The notes under the pieces were generated by a model. The model was not told the origin of the DNA, did no database searches, and saw only the letters and a program-made list of their open reading frames with translations. Shown in pieces: positions 1 through 7,424 of a stretch of 15,508 bases of DNA. This DNA is from an uncultured Eubacteriales bacterium (GTDB lineage: Bacteria > Bacillota > Clostridia > Oscillospirales > Acutalibacteraceae): assembly GCA_934486455.1 (NCBI GenBank), contig CAKSPR010000042.1, forward strand, positions 1 through 15,508, written 5' to 3'. The position numbers and the translations under genes are program-made. Each line of letters starts with the position of its first letter. The stretch's first letter is position 1.

Positions 1-150
1 AAAGAACACTTCTGAAAGCCTTATCTACGCCGTGGCGCTCCCGCCGAGACTGAGGGGTAGTAAAATTTCTTGCAACAAAAAACCCCCGTCAATGCACAAG
101 CCCAAAAGCCTTAACCGCTCGCGGCCTTAGGTATCTTTCTTAAAAGAAAA
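1..150. other. Gene-free left edge, repeat-like
   Basis: No credible coding frame or RNA gene is seen here. On the minus strand the segment around 31-60 reads CTACCCCTCAGTCTCGGCGG. This resembles, from memory, the CCCTCAGTC-type intergenic repeats scattered through ruminococcal genomes, but the window holds no second copy. Short self-complementary pieces are present: GGCG/CGCC at 34-45, CCGC/GCGG near 115-124, and TTTCTT/AAGAAA at 136-149. The stretch may be the tail of an intergenic repeat or the 3' end of an upstream transcript. Confidence 0.25.
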
Positions 151-196
151 ACTTTTGACATAAAAAATATTTTCCTTTGCAATATTATAAAAATTC

Positions 197-225
197 TTTA
201 CAAATAGAATAAATTGTATTATAAT
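197..225 (+). promoter_or_regulatory. Sigma-A promoter of the esterase gene
   Basis: TTTACA at 197-202 and a perfect TATAAT at 220-225 are separated by exactly 17 bases. This predicts a transcript start near 232 and a leader of about 30 bases before the ATG at 262. A weaker alternative, TTGACA at 155-160 with TGCAAT at 178-183 (also 17 bases), lies just upstream and could give a second start. Confidence 0.8.
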
Positions 226-250
226 ATTTTGGCATACGGAAGACAAATAA

Positions 251-257
251 GGAGAGG
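251..257 (+). promoter_or_regulatory. Ribosome binding site fixing the start at 262
   Basis: GGAGAGG ends four bases before the ATG at 262. It decides against the longer reading frame that opens with TTG at 214, because that codon lies inside the promoter spacer. Confidence 0.75.
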
Positions 258-261
258 TAAA

Positions 262-1872
262 ATGAAAAAGCCGATTTCAATTTTTACAGCATTTTCGCTG
301 ATTTTTTCGCTTTTCGTTTTCGGCACGGGGACCTCTGCCGCCGCCGAAAACAAAAGCTTCCTTTCGATGAGCAATTCCTCCGACCGAAGCTATGTCGCCA
401 AAAAGGGGCGCAGCTATTACAATGACACCGCCCTTTGCCTGACATGGTCGGCCGCGGGTTACTCGGTAAGATTTTACGGCACCGAGCTTACGGCCACAAT
501 GACCGCCGACGGCACAAGCGGCACCCTCAACGTGTATACGGACAAAAACAAAAATCAATATTACTTCAACACCGAGTCGTCGAATTACGCCGCCGCCCGA
601 GCTGACTACAACGCAGGCTGTCCCCACATTTCCCTCTCAAACGGCAAACGCACATACACCGTCGTTTCGGGACTTGCCGAGGGCTATCACACCGTTACCC
701 TTTTAAAGCGCGCCGAGCCCGACCGCTCTTCAAACATTTGGGTAAACGACCTTTTAACCGACGGTTATTTCTGCGACGCTCCCGCAAAATCCTCCCGCAA
801 AATCGAAATAGTCGGCGACTCGAATGTCACCGGCTTCGGCAACATGGCAATGTCAAGCCAAAGCAGCGATTACCACTGGTATGAACAGGACGCCACCCTG
901 TCCTTCGGTGCTTACTGCGCCGAGGAGCTTGCCGCCGATTACTCTATCTGCGGCCACAGCGGTGCAACCGTAACCCCCGGCGTTGCCGAAGGTACCCTGC
1001 TCGACAAATATCTTCAAACCGACGCCTATAACGGCGTTACCTCCGAATACGATTTCGAGGGCGGCTCCGATGTGGTTATAATTCATCTCGGCGACAACGA
1101 CCGCGACGGCGGAGCCGCATCGAACACCTATATATCAAACCTCGTCAAAATGATAAAGCAGGTAAGAAGCAAAAATCCTCGCGCCAAGATAATCTGTGTG
1201 CTTTCTCTTTGCGGGGGCTATTCCGACTGGTACGATTATGTCCGACGGGCGGTCAGTCAATCGGGCGATCCCGATGTTTCAAGCTATCTCAACACCGACA
1301 CGAGCAACGGCGCCCCCGCAGGTCACGCGCTCCAGAAATATCACAAAATTCTGGGGCTTAACCTTGCGGCATATATTCGCACCCTTATGGGCTGGGACGG
1401 CAAGGTTTACGAGACCGTGGCCGACACCGCCAACCCAAACCTCAGCATCAACCTTCCCCAAGGCTATTACAAGGCGGGCGACACGGTAACATTTACCCCC
1501 TCGGTAATCGGCGGACAGGTGGGCGATGCAAGGGTTAAAACCATCGGAACGACCTACGGAACAAGCGTTTCGGTAACAAAAACGGGCAACAGTTTTTCCT
1601 TTATAATGCCCTCCGACCGCGTGCTCGTTTCGGCACAGGCAAGCAGGCAGTTCCTTACCGGCGACATTAATTTTGACGGAAAAACCAATGCGATCGACGC
1701 TCTCATGACCCTTAAATATGTCGTTTCGGCGCTGACCCTGACCCCCGAGCAGATAAAGGCGGGAGATGTTGACGGAAACGGCTCGACCGGTGCGGCCGAC
1801 GCTCTTCAGATGCTTCAGTATTCTGTCAAAAAAATCACATCATATCCTGCCGGTCAATATGTTTACTATTGA
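262..1872 (+). CDS. Secreted CE2-type SGNH esterase with dockerin
   Basis: This is a 536-residue exported carbohydrate esterase, probably removing acetyl groups from xylan or mannan. A signal peptide (MKK, hydrophobic core, Ala-rich end near residue 28) is followed by a beta-sandwich domain at about 50-165 (RFYGTEL and HTVTLLKR motifs) typical of the N-terminal part of carbohydrate esterase family 2. The SGNH domain at about 180-385 has GDSN with Ser187, GHSG near 231-234, LGDND with Asn279, and His355 with His361 in the HxxxxxH spacing of CE2. The usual Asp three residues before the His is Pro here, which fits a Ser-His dyad. A beta module (about 400-465) leads to a type I dockerin at 467-530. 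Calcium loop 1 is canonical; loop 2 (D502, D504, N506, D513) has Gly at position 510 where Asn is usual. The dockerin implies docking to a cohesin scaffold outside the cell. The gene is monocistronic, with its own promoter and terminator. The family is secure; the exact substrate is not. Confidence 0.87.
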   Translation: MKKPISIFTAFSLIFSLFVFGTGTSAAAENKSFLSMSNSSDRSYVAKKGRSYYNDTALCLTWSAAGYSVRFYGTELTATMTADGTSGTLNVYTDKNKNQYYFNTESSNYAAARADYNAGCPHISLSNGKRTYTVVSGLAEGYHTVTLLKRAEPDRSSNIWVNDLLTDGYFCDAPAKSSRKIEIVGDSNVTGFGNMAMSSQSSDYHWYEQDATLSFGAYCAEELAADYSICGHSGATVTPGVAEGTLLDKYLQTDAYNGVTSEYDFEGGSDVVIIHLGDNDRDGGAASNTYISNLVKMIKQVRSKNPRAKIICVLSLCGGYSDWYDYVRRAVSQSGDPDVSSYLNTDTSNGAPAGHALQKYHKILGLNLAAYIRTLMGWDGKVYETVADTANPNLSINLPQGYYKAGDTVTFTPSVIGGQVGDARVKTIGTTYGTSVSVTKTGNSFSFIMPSDRVLVSAQASRQFLTGDINFDGKTNAIDALMTLKYVVSALTLTPEQIKAGDVDGNGSTGAADALQMLQYSVKKITSYPAGQYVYY

Positions 1873-1897
1873 TTTTCGACATATCAGCCCATTGCTT

Positions 1898-1940
1898 AAA
1901 CGCGCTCCCGAGGCAAAAACCTCTCGGGGGCGTTTTTCTT
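1898..1940 (+). terminator. Rho-independent terminator after the esterase
   Basis: AAACGC at 1898-1903 pairs with GCGTTT at 1930-1935, extended inward by CTCCCGAGG against CCTCTCGGGG with a small bulge, around a CAAAAA loop. TTTT then CTT follows at 1934-1940. It lies 26 bases past the stop codon. Confidence 0.85.
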
Positions 1941-2015
1941 TAACAAGGCAAATCACGCAAAAACGGACGGCAGACGCCTTTGTCCTTTTATTTTCCCGAT
2001 TATTTGTAAAAACAC

Positions 2016-2044
2016 TTGATTTTTACATTCAAATAATGTATTAT
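2016..2044 (+). promoter_or_regulatory. Promoter of the aryl-acid gene cluster
   Basis: TTGATT at 2016-2021 and TATTAT at 2039-2044 are spaced by 17 bases. The predicted start is near 2051, giving a leader of about 66 bases. No comparable promoter is visible in the gaps between the following five genes, so this one probably drives the whole unit. Confidence 0.6.
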
Positions 2045-2057
2045 TAGATTACTTTAG

Positions 2058-2092
2058 CGATTAATCGTTTTAAAGCTTTAACTCGTTAAAGC
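2058..2092 (+). promoter_or_regulatory. Two dyads in the cluster leader, candidate operator
   Basis: A perfect 10-base palindrome, CGATTAATCG, lies at 2058-2067. It is followed by a perfect 8-base inverted repeat, GCTTTAAC and GTTAAAGC, at 2075-2082 and 2085-2092 with a TC spacer. Both lie just downstream of the predicted transcript start. This is a usual place for a repressor operator, and the second could alternatively form a small RNA hairpin ahead of the ribosome binding site. The regulator is not identifiable here. Confidence 0.45.
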
Positions 2093-2116
2093 AAATTTAT
2101 TTTTTCAGGTGAGCTT

Positions 2117-3667
2117 ATGAATCAAAAAACAGTTATCGCAATTACCGTTGCGGCATACATTGTGCTTATGGCGGTTGTTTCGGCGGTCTCGGCCAAAAAG
2201 GTCACAAGAGCCTCCGATTTAACGGTCGGCGGGCGGTGCGCGGGAGCATGGCTTTCGGCTCTGAGCTACGGCACGGCCTATTTTTCTGCCGTTATGTTTG
2301 TGGGATACGCCGGTGCAACGGGTTGGAATTTCAGCCTTTACGGGGTGCTTGCGGGACTGGGAAACGCCGTTTTCGGCTCATATCTTGCCTGGAAGCTGCT
2401 CGCCCGCAGGACTCGCGATGTTTCCTATCGCCTTAAAATAAAATCAATGCCCCAGTTTTTCGAGCTGAGATACAGCTCCAAGGGACTGAGAACCTTTTCT
2501 TCGGTCATTATGTTTATCTTTCTCGTTCCCTATTCCGCCTCGGTTTACAAGGGACTTGCAAGCGTCTGCAATGTTGTGCTTGACATTCCCGAAATGACCT
2601 GTATGATAATAATAGCGGCCGTTGCGGCGCTTTTGCTTGTTTTCGGAGGATATATGGCTCAGGTGAGAGCCGATTTCGTTCAGGGCATCATTATGATGTT
2701 CGGCGTGGCGCTCATGATATTTTTCGTCATTCGCTGCGATAAGGTGGGCGGCGCAAGGGGCATTGCCGAGTTTGCCGAAAACGGCGGATTCCCCTCCCTT
2801 TCCTCCTCCCAGTGGGTCTCGCTTATGGCCACCGTGCTTATGACCAGCTTCGGAACCTGGGGACTGCCGCAGATGGTGCAGAAGTATTTCGGCATTAAAA
2901 ACGACGACCAGGCCAAAAAAGGTATTGTCATTTCGACATTTTTCGCCCTGCTGGTTTCGGGCGGCGGATATTTCATCGGCAGTCTCGGACATATGTTTTT
3001 CGACAAAATGCCCGAGGGCGGACAGGATTATATCGTTCCCAACATGCTTAAATCGGCAAGTCTGCCGTCGGTGCTTCTGGGGGTAATACTGGTGCTGCTC
3101 ATATCGGCCTCGGTTTCGACCCTTGCATCCATCTCGCTGACCGCCGGCTCGATATTTTCTCTCGACATAATCAAGGAAAAATTCGACAAAAGCATATCCG
3201 ATAAAAACCTTAAAATTCTCATTAAGGCGGTTTGCTTCCTCTTTGTGGTCTGCTCCTTTGTTGTGGCCAACACCGACACTCCCATTCTCGATATGATGAG
3301 CTATTCCTGGGGTATAATTTCCGGCTCGTTTATGGCAGCATATCTTCTCCCCCTCTACTGCAAAAAGATAAACCGCATCGGTGCGTTTGCATCGGTTGCG
3401 TCGGGCTTTGCCATTGCCGTCGTGCCCGCATTTTCAAAGTGCGTGCTGCTTGCGGCGGGCAGTCCGCAAAGTGCCGAAGGGGCTTTAAAAATCTTTTCCG
3501 ATCTCGCAGGTAAGGGACCTCTTTTCGCCTGTATAGCAATGGCGGTATCGCTTGTCGTATGCTTTGCCGTAAGCCTTTTGACCCCGCAAAATCTTGAAAA
3601 ATGCGACACTGAATATTTCTATAACGGACAGGTCGATCGCTCCCACGACGGCGAGGTTAAGGCGTAA
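2117..3667 (+). CDS. Sodium:solute symporter family transporter
   Basis: This 516-residue integral membrane carrier belongs to the sodium:solute symporter family (LeuT fold), which couples Na+ entry to uptake of an organic solute. About a dozen hydrophobic segments are visible. The early GGR motif followed by a Ser/Ala-rich helix and GYAGATGW is typical of the family. The helix at about 325-350 contains VSTLASIS; Ser334-Thr335 line up with the sodium-binding Ser-Thr pair of PutP. Length is normal. The start has AGGTGA four bases upstream. It is first in a unit with two aryl-CoA ligases and indolepyruvate oxidoreductase, so phenylacetate or related aromatic acids are a likely cargo. That is inference from context: the sequence itself does not reveal the substrate, and amino acids, pantothenate and monocarboxylates are alternatives within the family. 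Confidence 0.88.
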   Translation: MNQKTVIAITVAAYIVLMAVVSAVSAKKVTRASDLTVGGRCAGAWLSALSYGTAYFSAVMFVGYAGATGWNFSLYGVLAGLGNAVFGSYLAWKLLARRTRDVSYRLKIKSMPQFFELRYSSKGLRTFSSVIMFIFLVPYSASVYKGLASVCNVVLDIPEMTCMIIIAAVAALLLVFGGYMAQVRADFVQGIIMMFGVALMIFFVIRCDKVGGARGIAEFAENGGFPSLSSSQWVSLMATVLMTSFGTWGLPQMVQKYFGIKNDDQAKKGIVISTFFALLVSGGGYFIGSLGHMFFDKMPEGGQDYIVPNMLKSASLPSVLLGVILVLLISASVSTLASISLTAGSIFSLDIIKEKFDKSISDKNLKILIKAVCFLFVVCSFVVANTDTPILDMMSYSWGIISGSFMAAYLLPLYCKKINRIGAFASVASGFAIAVVPAFSKCVLLAAGSPQSAEGALKIFSDLAGKGPLFACIAMAVSLVVCFAVSLLTPQNLEKCDTEYFYNGQVDRSHDGEVKA

Positions 3668-3716
3668 AAATAAAAGTATAAAGAAAAATAACATATAACA
3701 TAAAATCTAAAGTAAA

Positions 3717-3734
3717 GGCCAAAACGGCCAAAAC
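3717..3734 (+). repeat. Tandem 9-base repeat before ligase 1
   Basis: GGCCAAAAC occurs twice back to back (3717-3725 and 3726-3734), and the second copy abuts the GGAGG ribosome binding site at 3735-3739. The two GGCC blocks can form a small hairpin with an AAAAC loop. The rest of the 80-base gap is A-rich, with no terminator and no convincing promoter. Confidence 0.5.
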
Positions 3735-3747
3735 GGAGGAAAAAACA

Positions 3748-5058
3748 ATGTCAAACATATGGAACAGGCAAGCCGAGACAATGAAGCGCGCCGACATCGA
3801 AGCCCTTCAGCTCGAGCGTCTTAAATGGACGGTGGATTATTGCATCAACAATGTTAAATTCTATCACGACCGCTTAACCCCTCTCGGAATAACCGGCGAT
3901 AAGATAAAATGTCTGAAGGACATTCAGTACATTCCCTACACCACCAAAACCGATCTGCGGGACAACTATCCCTTCGGCCTTTTTGCCGTGCCGCAGAAGG
4001 ACATTGTGCGAATACACGCCTCCTCGGGCACAACCGGCAAGCCCACCGTTGTCGGATATACCAAAAACGACCTTGCAAACTGGGCGGAGGCCATTGCCAG
4101 AATAGTCACCGCCGCAGGAGCCACCTCCGACGACATTGTTCAGATATGCTTCGGATACGGCATGTTTACGGGAGCCTTGGGACTTCATTACGGCCTTGAA
4201 AAAATAGGTGCCTCGGTGGTTCCCACATCTGCGGGCAACACCCAAAAGCAGCTTATGTTTATGCGGGATTTTTGCACAACCGCCCTTGTTGCAACCCCCT
4301 CCTATGCCCTTTATCTTTCGGAATCGGCCAAGGAGCTTGAGTTTCCCATGAGCGACTATCACCTTTCTCTCGGCCTTTTGGGCAGCGAGGGCTGCACCCC
4401 CGAAATGCGCGATCAGATCGAGAAAAACTGGGGGATGTTCGTAACCGACAACTACGGTATGTCCGAGCTTATGGGCCCCGGTCTTTCGGGAGAATGTCGG
4501 GAAAGAGTCGGCCAGCATATCAACGAGGACATGTTCCTTTTCGAGGTTATCGACCGCGACACTCTCGAGCCCATCGGCGAGGGGGAAACCGGTGAGATAG
4601 TCGTTACCACCCTCATTAAGGAGGGTATTCCCCTGCTTCGCTACCGCACAAAGGACATCTCCGAAATTACATACGAGCCCTGCAAATGCGGCCGTACCAC
4701 TGCGAGGATGGCCAAGGTAAAGGGCAGAAGCGACGACATGTTAAAGATACGCGGAGTCAATGTATTCCCCTCCCAGGTTGAAAGCGTGCTTGTGGGAATG
4801 GAAGAGGTCAGCCCCCACTATCAGCTGGTTGTGCGGCGTGAAGGCTTTGCCGACACCTTAGAGGTAAGGGTCGAGCTTGTCGACGGAAAAATTCTCGAAA
4901 GCTTCTCGGGTCTTGAAAGGCTTCACAACAAGATAAAAGACAATCTTAAATCGGTGCTGGGGCTTGAGGCAAAGGTATCCCTCGTTCAGCCCAAAACCAT
5001 CGAAAGATTTCAGGGAAAAGCCGTCCGCGTGGTTGACTTGCGGGGCAAAAAAGAGTAA
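3748..5058 (+). CDS. paaK: Phenylacetate-CoA ligase family protein 1
   Basis: This 436-residue ANL-superfamily ligase activates an arylacetic acid with ATP to the acyl-adenylate and passes it to CoA, releasing AMP and PPi in the cytoplasm. The phosphate-binding loop SSGTTGKPT is at 92-100. YGMSE at 236-240, LRYRTKD with ribose-binding Asp303, and GRSDDM at 326-331 with GVNVFPSQ after it all match PaaK. A CKCGR Cys pair lies at 312 and 314. The C-terminal domain carries QGKAVRV with Lys424, the probable adenylation lysine. Length is standard. ATG is preceded by GGAGG eight bases away. The gene sits directly before iorAB, so its product probably exchanges aryl-CoA with that enzyme. Phenylacetate, 4-hydroxyphenylacetate or indoleacetate are the candidate acids; the sequence does not choose among them. 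Confidence 0.92.
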   Translation: MSNIWNRQAETMKRADIEALQLERLKWTVDYCINNVKFYHDRLTPLGITGDKIKCLKDIQYIPYTTKTDLRDNYPFGLFAVPQKDIVRIHASSGTTGKPTVVGYTKNDLANWAEAIARIVTAAGATSDDIVQICFGYGMFTGALGLHYGLEKIGASVVPTSAGNTQKQLMFMRDFCTTALVATPSYALYLSESAKELEFPMSDYHLSLGLLGSEGCTPEMRDQIEKNWGMFVTDNYGMSELMGPGLSGECRERVGQHINEDMFLFEVIDRDTLEPIGEGETGEIVVTTLIKEGIPLLRYRTKDISEITYEPCKCGRTTARMAKVKGRSDDMLKIRGVNVFPSQVESVLVGMEEVSPHYQLVVRREGFADTLEVRVELVDGKILESFSGLERLHNKIKDNLKSVLGLEAKVSLVQPKTIERFQGKAVRVVDLRGKKE

Positions 5059-5095
5059 AATAAGGTCGAAAAATCTCTTTTAAAGGATTGATATT

Positions 5096-6838
5096 ATGAA
5101 AGAACTGCTTATCGGAAATGCCGCGGTGGCTCGCGGCCTTTTTGAAGCGGGATGTAAGGTGGTTTCAAGCTACCCCGGCACACCGAGCACCGAGATAACC
5201 GAGCAAGCCGCAAAATATGACGAAATATATACCGAATGGGCTCCCAACGAAAAGGTGGCCTGCGAGGTGGCCGTCGGCGCATCGTTTGCCGGCAGACGCG
5301 CATTTTGCGCCATGAAGCATGTGGGGCTCAATGTTGCCGCAGATCCTCTCTATACCGCTTCTTATATCGGTGTTAACGGAGGTCTTGTGGTGGGAGTGGC
5401 CGACGATCCCGGCATGTTCAGCTCCCAAAACGAGCAGGACACCCGCCGCCATGCCATTGCCGCCAAGGTGCCTGTGGTCGAGCCTTCCGATTCGGAGGAA
5501 TGCCGCGATTTTGTAAAATACGCCTTTGAGCTTTCCGAAAAATTCGACACCCCGGTAATCTTAAGACTCACCACCAGAGTCGCCCATTCGAGAAGCCTTG
5601 TGGAGCTTTGCGATCGGGTCGTTCCCGAGCAAAAGCCCTATGAAAAGAATGTTCAGAAAAATGTTATGATGCCCGCAATGGCGAAGGGTCGCCACGTTTT
5701 CGTGGAAAAGCGCATGAAGGAGCTGGCGCAGTACGGCGAAAGCTGCCCCTTTAACCGCGTCGAAATGGCAGGCACCGACATCGGCGTTATAACCTCGGGA
5801 ATATCCTATCAATATGTTAAAGAGGCGCTGGGTGAAAATGTCAGCGTGCTTAAACTGGGTCTTACCAACCCCCTGCCCGATAATCTCATTCTCGACTTTG
5901 CCAAAAAGGTCAAAAAGCTTTATGTGGTCGAGGAGCTTGACCCGGTTATAGAGGAAAGATGCAAAATGCTCGGCCTTGAGGTAACGGGAAAGGACATATT
6001 CTCGATGTGCGGAGAATATTCTCAAAGCATTGTTAAGGAGGCAATACTCGGCCAAAAGACCGAAAGTATTTCCCTTAAAGCCGACATTCCCGTCCGTCCG
6101 CCGGTACTTTGTCCCGGCTGCCCCCACCGAGGACTGTACTATGCTCTTAAAAAGCTTAATGTATATGTCAGCGGAGACATAGGATGCTATACCCTCGGGG
6201 CGCTCGCTCCCCTTTCTCAGGTCGACACCTGCGTTTGCATGGGCGCAAGCGTTTCCTCCCTCCACGGCTTCAACAAAGCAAACGACGACAAAACCGCCAA
6301 AAAATCGGTGGCGGTCATCGGCGATTCCACCTTTATTCATTCGGGCGTTACCGGTCTTATAAACATCGCATACAACAAGGGCATTTCCACCGTCATCATT
6401 CTCGACAACAGCATAACGGGCATGACCGGACACCAGCAAAATCCCACCACCGGCAAAACCATTAAGGGCGATCCCACCGTTGCGGTAAACCTCGAAGCCC
6501 TTGCAAAGGCCGTGGGAATAGAAAGCGTCAGGGTGATCGATCCCAACGACCTTGAAAACAGCAAAAAGGTCATTGCCGAGGAGCTTGAAAAGGAGGAGCC
6601 GTCGCTGGTAATCAGCCGCCGACCCTGTGCCCTGCTTAAATATGTCAAGCACTTCCCTCCCCTCAAGGTAAACGAGGACAAGTGCAGGGGCTGTAAGGCC
6701 TGCATGTCCATCGGATGCCCCTCCATCAGCATTAAAAACCGCAAGGCGCACATCGACGAGACACTTTGCGTGGGCTGCGATGTATGTTCTCAGCTTTGCA
6801 AATTCGACGCAATTGAAAAGCAAGGAGGGACAAACTAA
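5096..6838 (+). CDS. iorA: Indolepyruvate ferredoxin oxidoreductase, alpha subunit
   Basis: This 580-residue subunit interconverts arylpyruvate + CoA + oxidised ferredoxin with aryl-CoA + CO2 + reduced ferredoxin, together with IorB. The N-terminal pyrimidine-binding domain starts with GNAAVARG and has YPGTPSTE. The thiamine diphosphate domain begins at CPGCPHRG and holds GDST at 409-412 and ILDNS with Asn438, the expected spacing for the Mg-TPP motif. The C-terminus carries two 4Fe-4S sites: Cys530, 533, 536, 541 and Cys558, 561, 564, 568. Length is normal for the family. The start has AAAGGA eight bases upstream, 37 bases after the ligase gene. Its stop codon overlaps the iorB start by one base, implying coupled translation. 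Between two PaaK genes, its natural substrates are probably aromatic. Confidence 0.95.
   Translation: MKELLIGNAAVARGLFEAGCKVVSSYPGTPSTEITEQAAKYDEIYTEWAPNEKVACEVAVGASFAGRRAFCAMKHVGLNVAADPLYTASYIGVNGGLVVGVADDPGMFSSQNEQDTRRHAIAAKVPVVEPSDSEECRDFVKYAFELSEKFDTPVILRLTTRVAHSRSLVELCDRVVPEQKPYEKNVQKNVMMPAMAKGRHVFVEKRMKELAQYGESCPFNRVEMAGTDIGVITSGISYQYVKEALGENVSVLKLGLTNPLPDNLILDFAKKVKKLYVVEELDPVIEERCKMLGLEVTGKDIFSMCGEYSQSIVKEAILGQKTESISLKADIPVRPPVLCPGCPHRGLYYALKKLNVYVSGDIGCYTLGALAPLSQVDTCVCMGASVSSLHGFNKANDDKTAKKSVAVIGDSTFIHSGVTGLINIAYNKGISTVIILDNSITGMTGHQQNPTTGKTIKGDPTVAVNLEALAKAVGIESVRVIDPNDLENSKKVIAEELEKEEPSLVISRRPCALLKYVKHFPPLKVNEDKCRGCKACMSIGCPSISIKNRKAHIDETLCVGCDVCSQLCKFDAIEKQGGTN
6822..6828 (+). 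promoter_or_regulatory. Strong ribosome binding site for iorB inside iorA
   Basis: AAGGAGG sits within the last iorA codons, nine bases before the overlapping TAATG stop/start at 6836-6840. This arrangement would keep IorA and IorB synthesis matched. Confidence 0.75.
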
Positions 6839-7413
6839 TGTCTGTTAAAAGTATTATGATCGTCGGCGTGGGCGGACAGGGAACGCTTCTTTCCAGCCGA
6901 CTTCTCGGAAAGGTTTTGTGTGACAGCGGCTTTGATGTCAAGGTCTCGGAGGTTCATGGAATGAGCCAGCGGGGCGGATCGGTGGTCACATATGTCAAAT
7001 ACGGAGAAAAGGTATATTCCCCCATTATCGAGCTTTCCGAGGCCGACATGATAATCTCCTTCGAACAGCTCGAGGCCGCAAGGTGGCTTCCCTACCTCAA
7101 ACAGGGCGGCGTGGTCGTCACCAACACCCAGAAGATCGATCCCATGCCGGTCATAACCGGAAATGCCGAATATCCCGAGGGCATTCTTTCTCAAATTGAG
7201 GATGCAGGGGTAAAGCTCCGTGCGGTAGACGCTCTTGAGCTTGCCAACAAGGCCGGCACATCAAAAGCTGTCAACCTGGTATTAATGGGAGTATGCGCCA
7301 AGCACACCGACATCGGACGGGATGTTTGGGAAAAAGCCATCAGGGCGGTCGTTCCCGAAAAATTCCTCGACATAAACCTCAAGGCATTCGATCTCGGATA
7401 CTCTCACGAATAG
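6838..7413 (+). CDS. iorB: Indolepyruvate ferredoxin oxidoreductase, beta subunit
   Basis: This 191-residue small subunit corresponds to the gamma-type domain of 2-oxoacid:ferredoxin oxidoreductases. It pairs with IorA to bind CoA/TPP and complete the active site. The N-terminus VGVGGQGTLLSSRLL is the family signature, and VHGMSQRGGSVVTYV at about 38-52 is the second conserved block. Length is typical. It overlaps the iorA stop by one base and is followed 11 bases later by the second ligase, whose ribosome binding site overlaps the iorB stop codon. No anomaly was seen. Confidence 0.95.
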   Translation: MSVKSIMIVGVGGQGTLLSSRLLGKVLCDSGFDVKVSEVHGMSQRGGSVVTYVKYGEKVYSPIIELSEADMIISFEQLEAARWLPYLKQGGVVVTNTQKIDPMPVITGNAEYPEGILSQIEDAGVKLRAVDALELANKAGTSKAVNLVLMGVCAKHTDIGRDVWEKAIRAVVPEKFLDINLKAFDLGYSHE

Positions 7414-7416
7414 GAG
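7411..7416 (+). promoter_or_regulatory. Ribosome binding site fixing ligase 2 start
   Basis: TAGGAG combines the iorB stop codon with a Shine-Dalgarno sequence eight bases before the ATG at 7425. It excludes a longer reading frame opening at 7293 inside iorB. Confidence 0.7.
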
Positions 7417-7424
7417 CAAACACA

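Noticed and set aside
214..261. Longer esterase frame opening with TTG at 214
   Set aside because: The codon lies in the promoter spacer upstream of the predicted transcript start. The ATG at 262 has a ribosome binding site and opens a proper signal peptide.
1766..2047. 93-residue plus-strand frame over the esterase end and terminator
   Set aside because: It overlaps the dockerin in another frame, runs through the terminator and has no binding site or recognisable motif.
2051..2116. Riboswitch in the symporter leader
   Set aside because: The leader is only about 66 bases and contains simple dyads. No T-box, SAM, glycine or other known conserved core was recognised.
5561..6823. 420-residue open frame on the minus strand inside iorA
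   Set aside because: It lies fully opposite a certain gene, has no ribosome binding site and resembles no family. Codon bias of iorA explains the open antisense frame.
7293..7424. N-terminal extension of ligase 2 within iorB
   Set aside because: The extra residues are basic and unlike PaaK. The start at 7425 has its own binding site and gives the same length as ligase 1.
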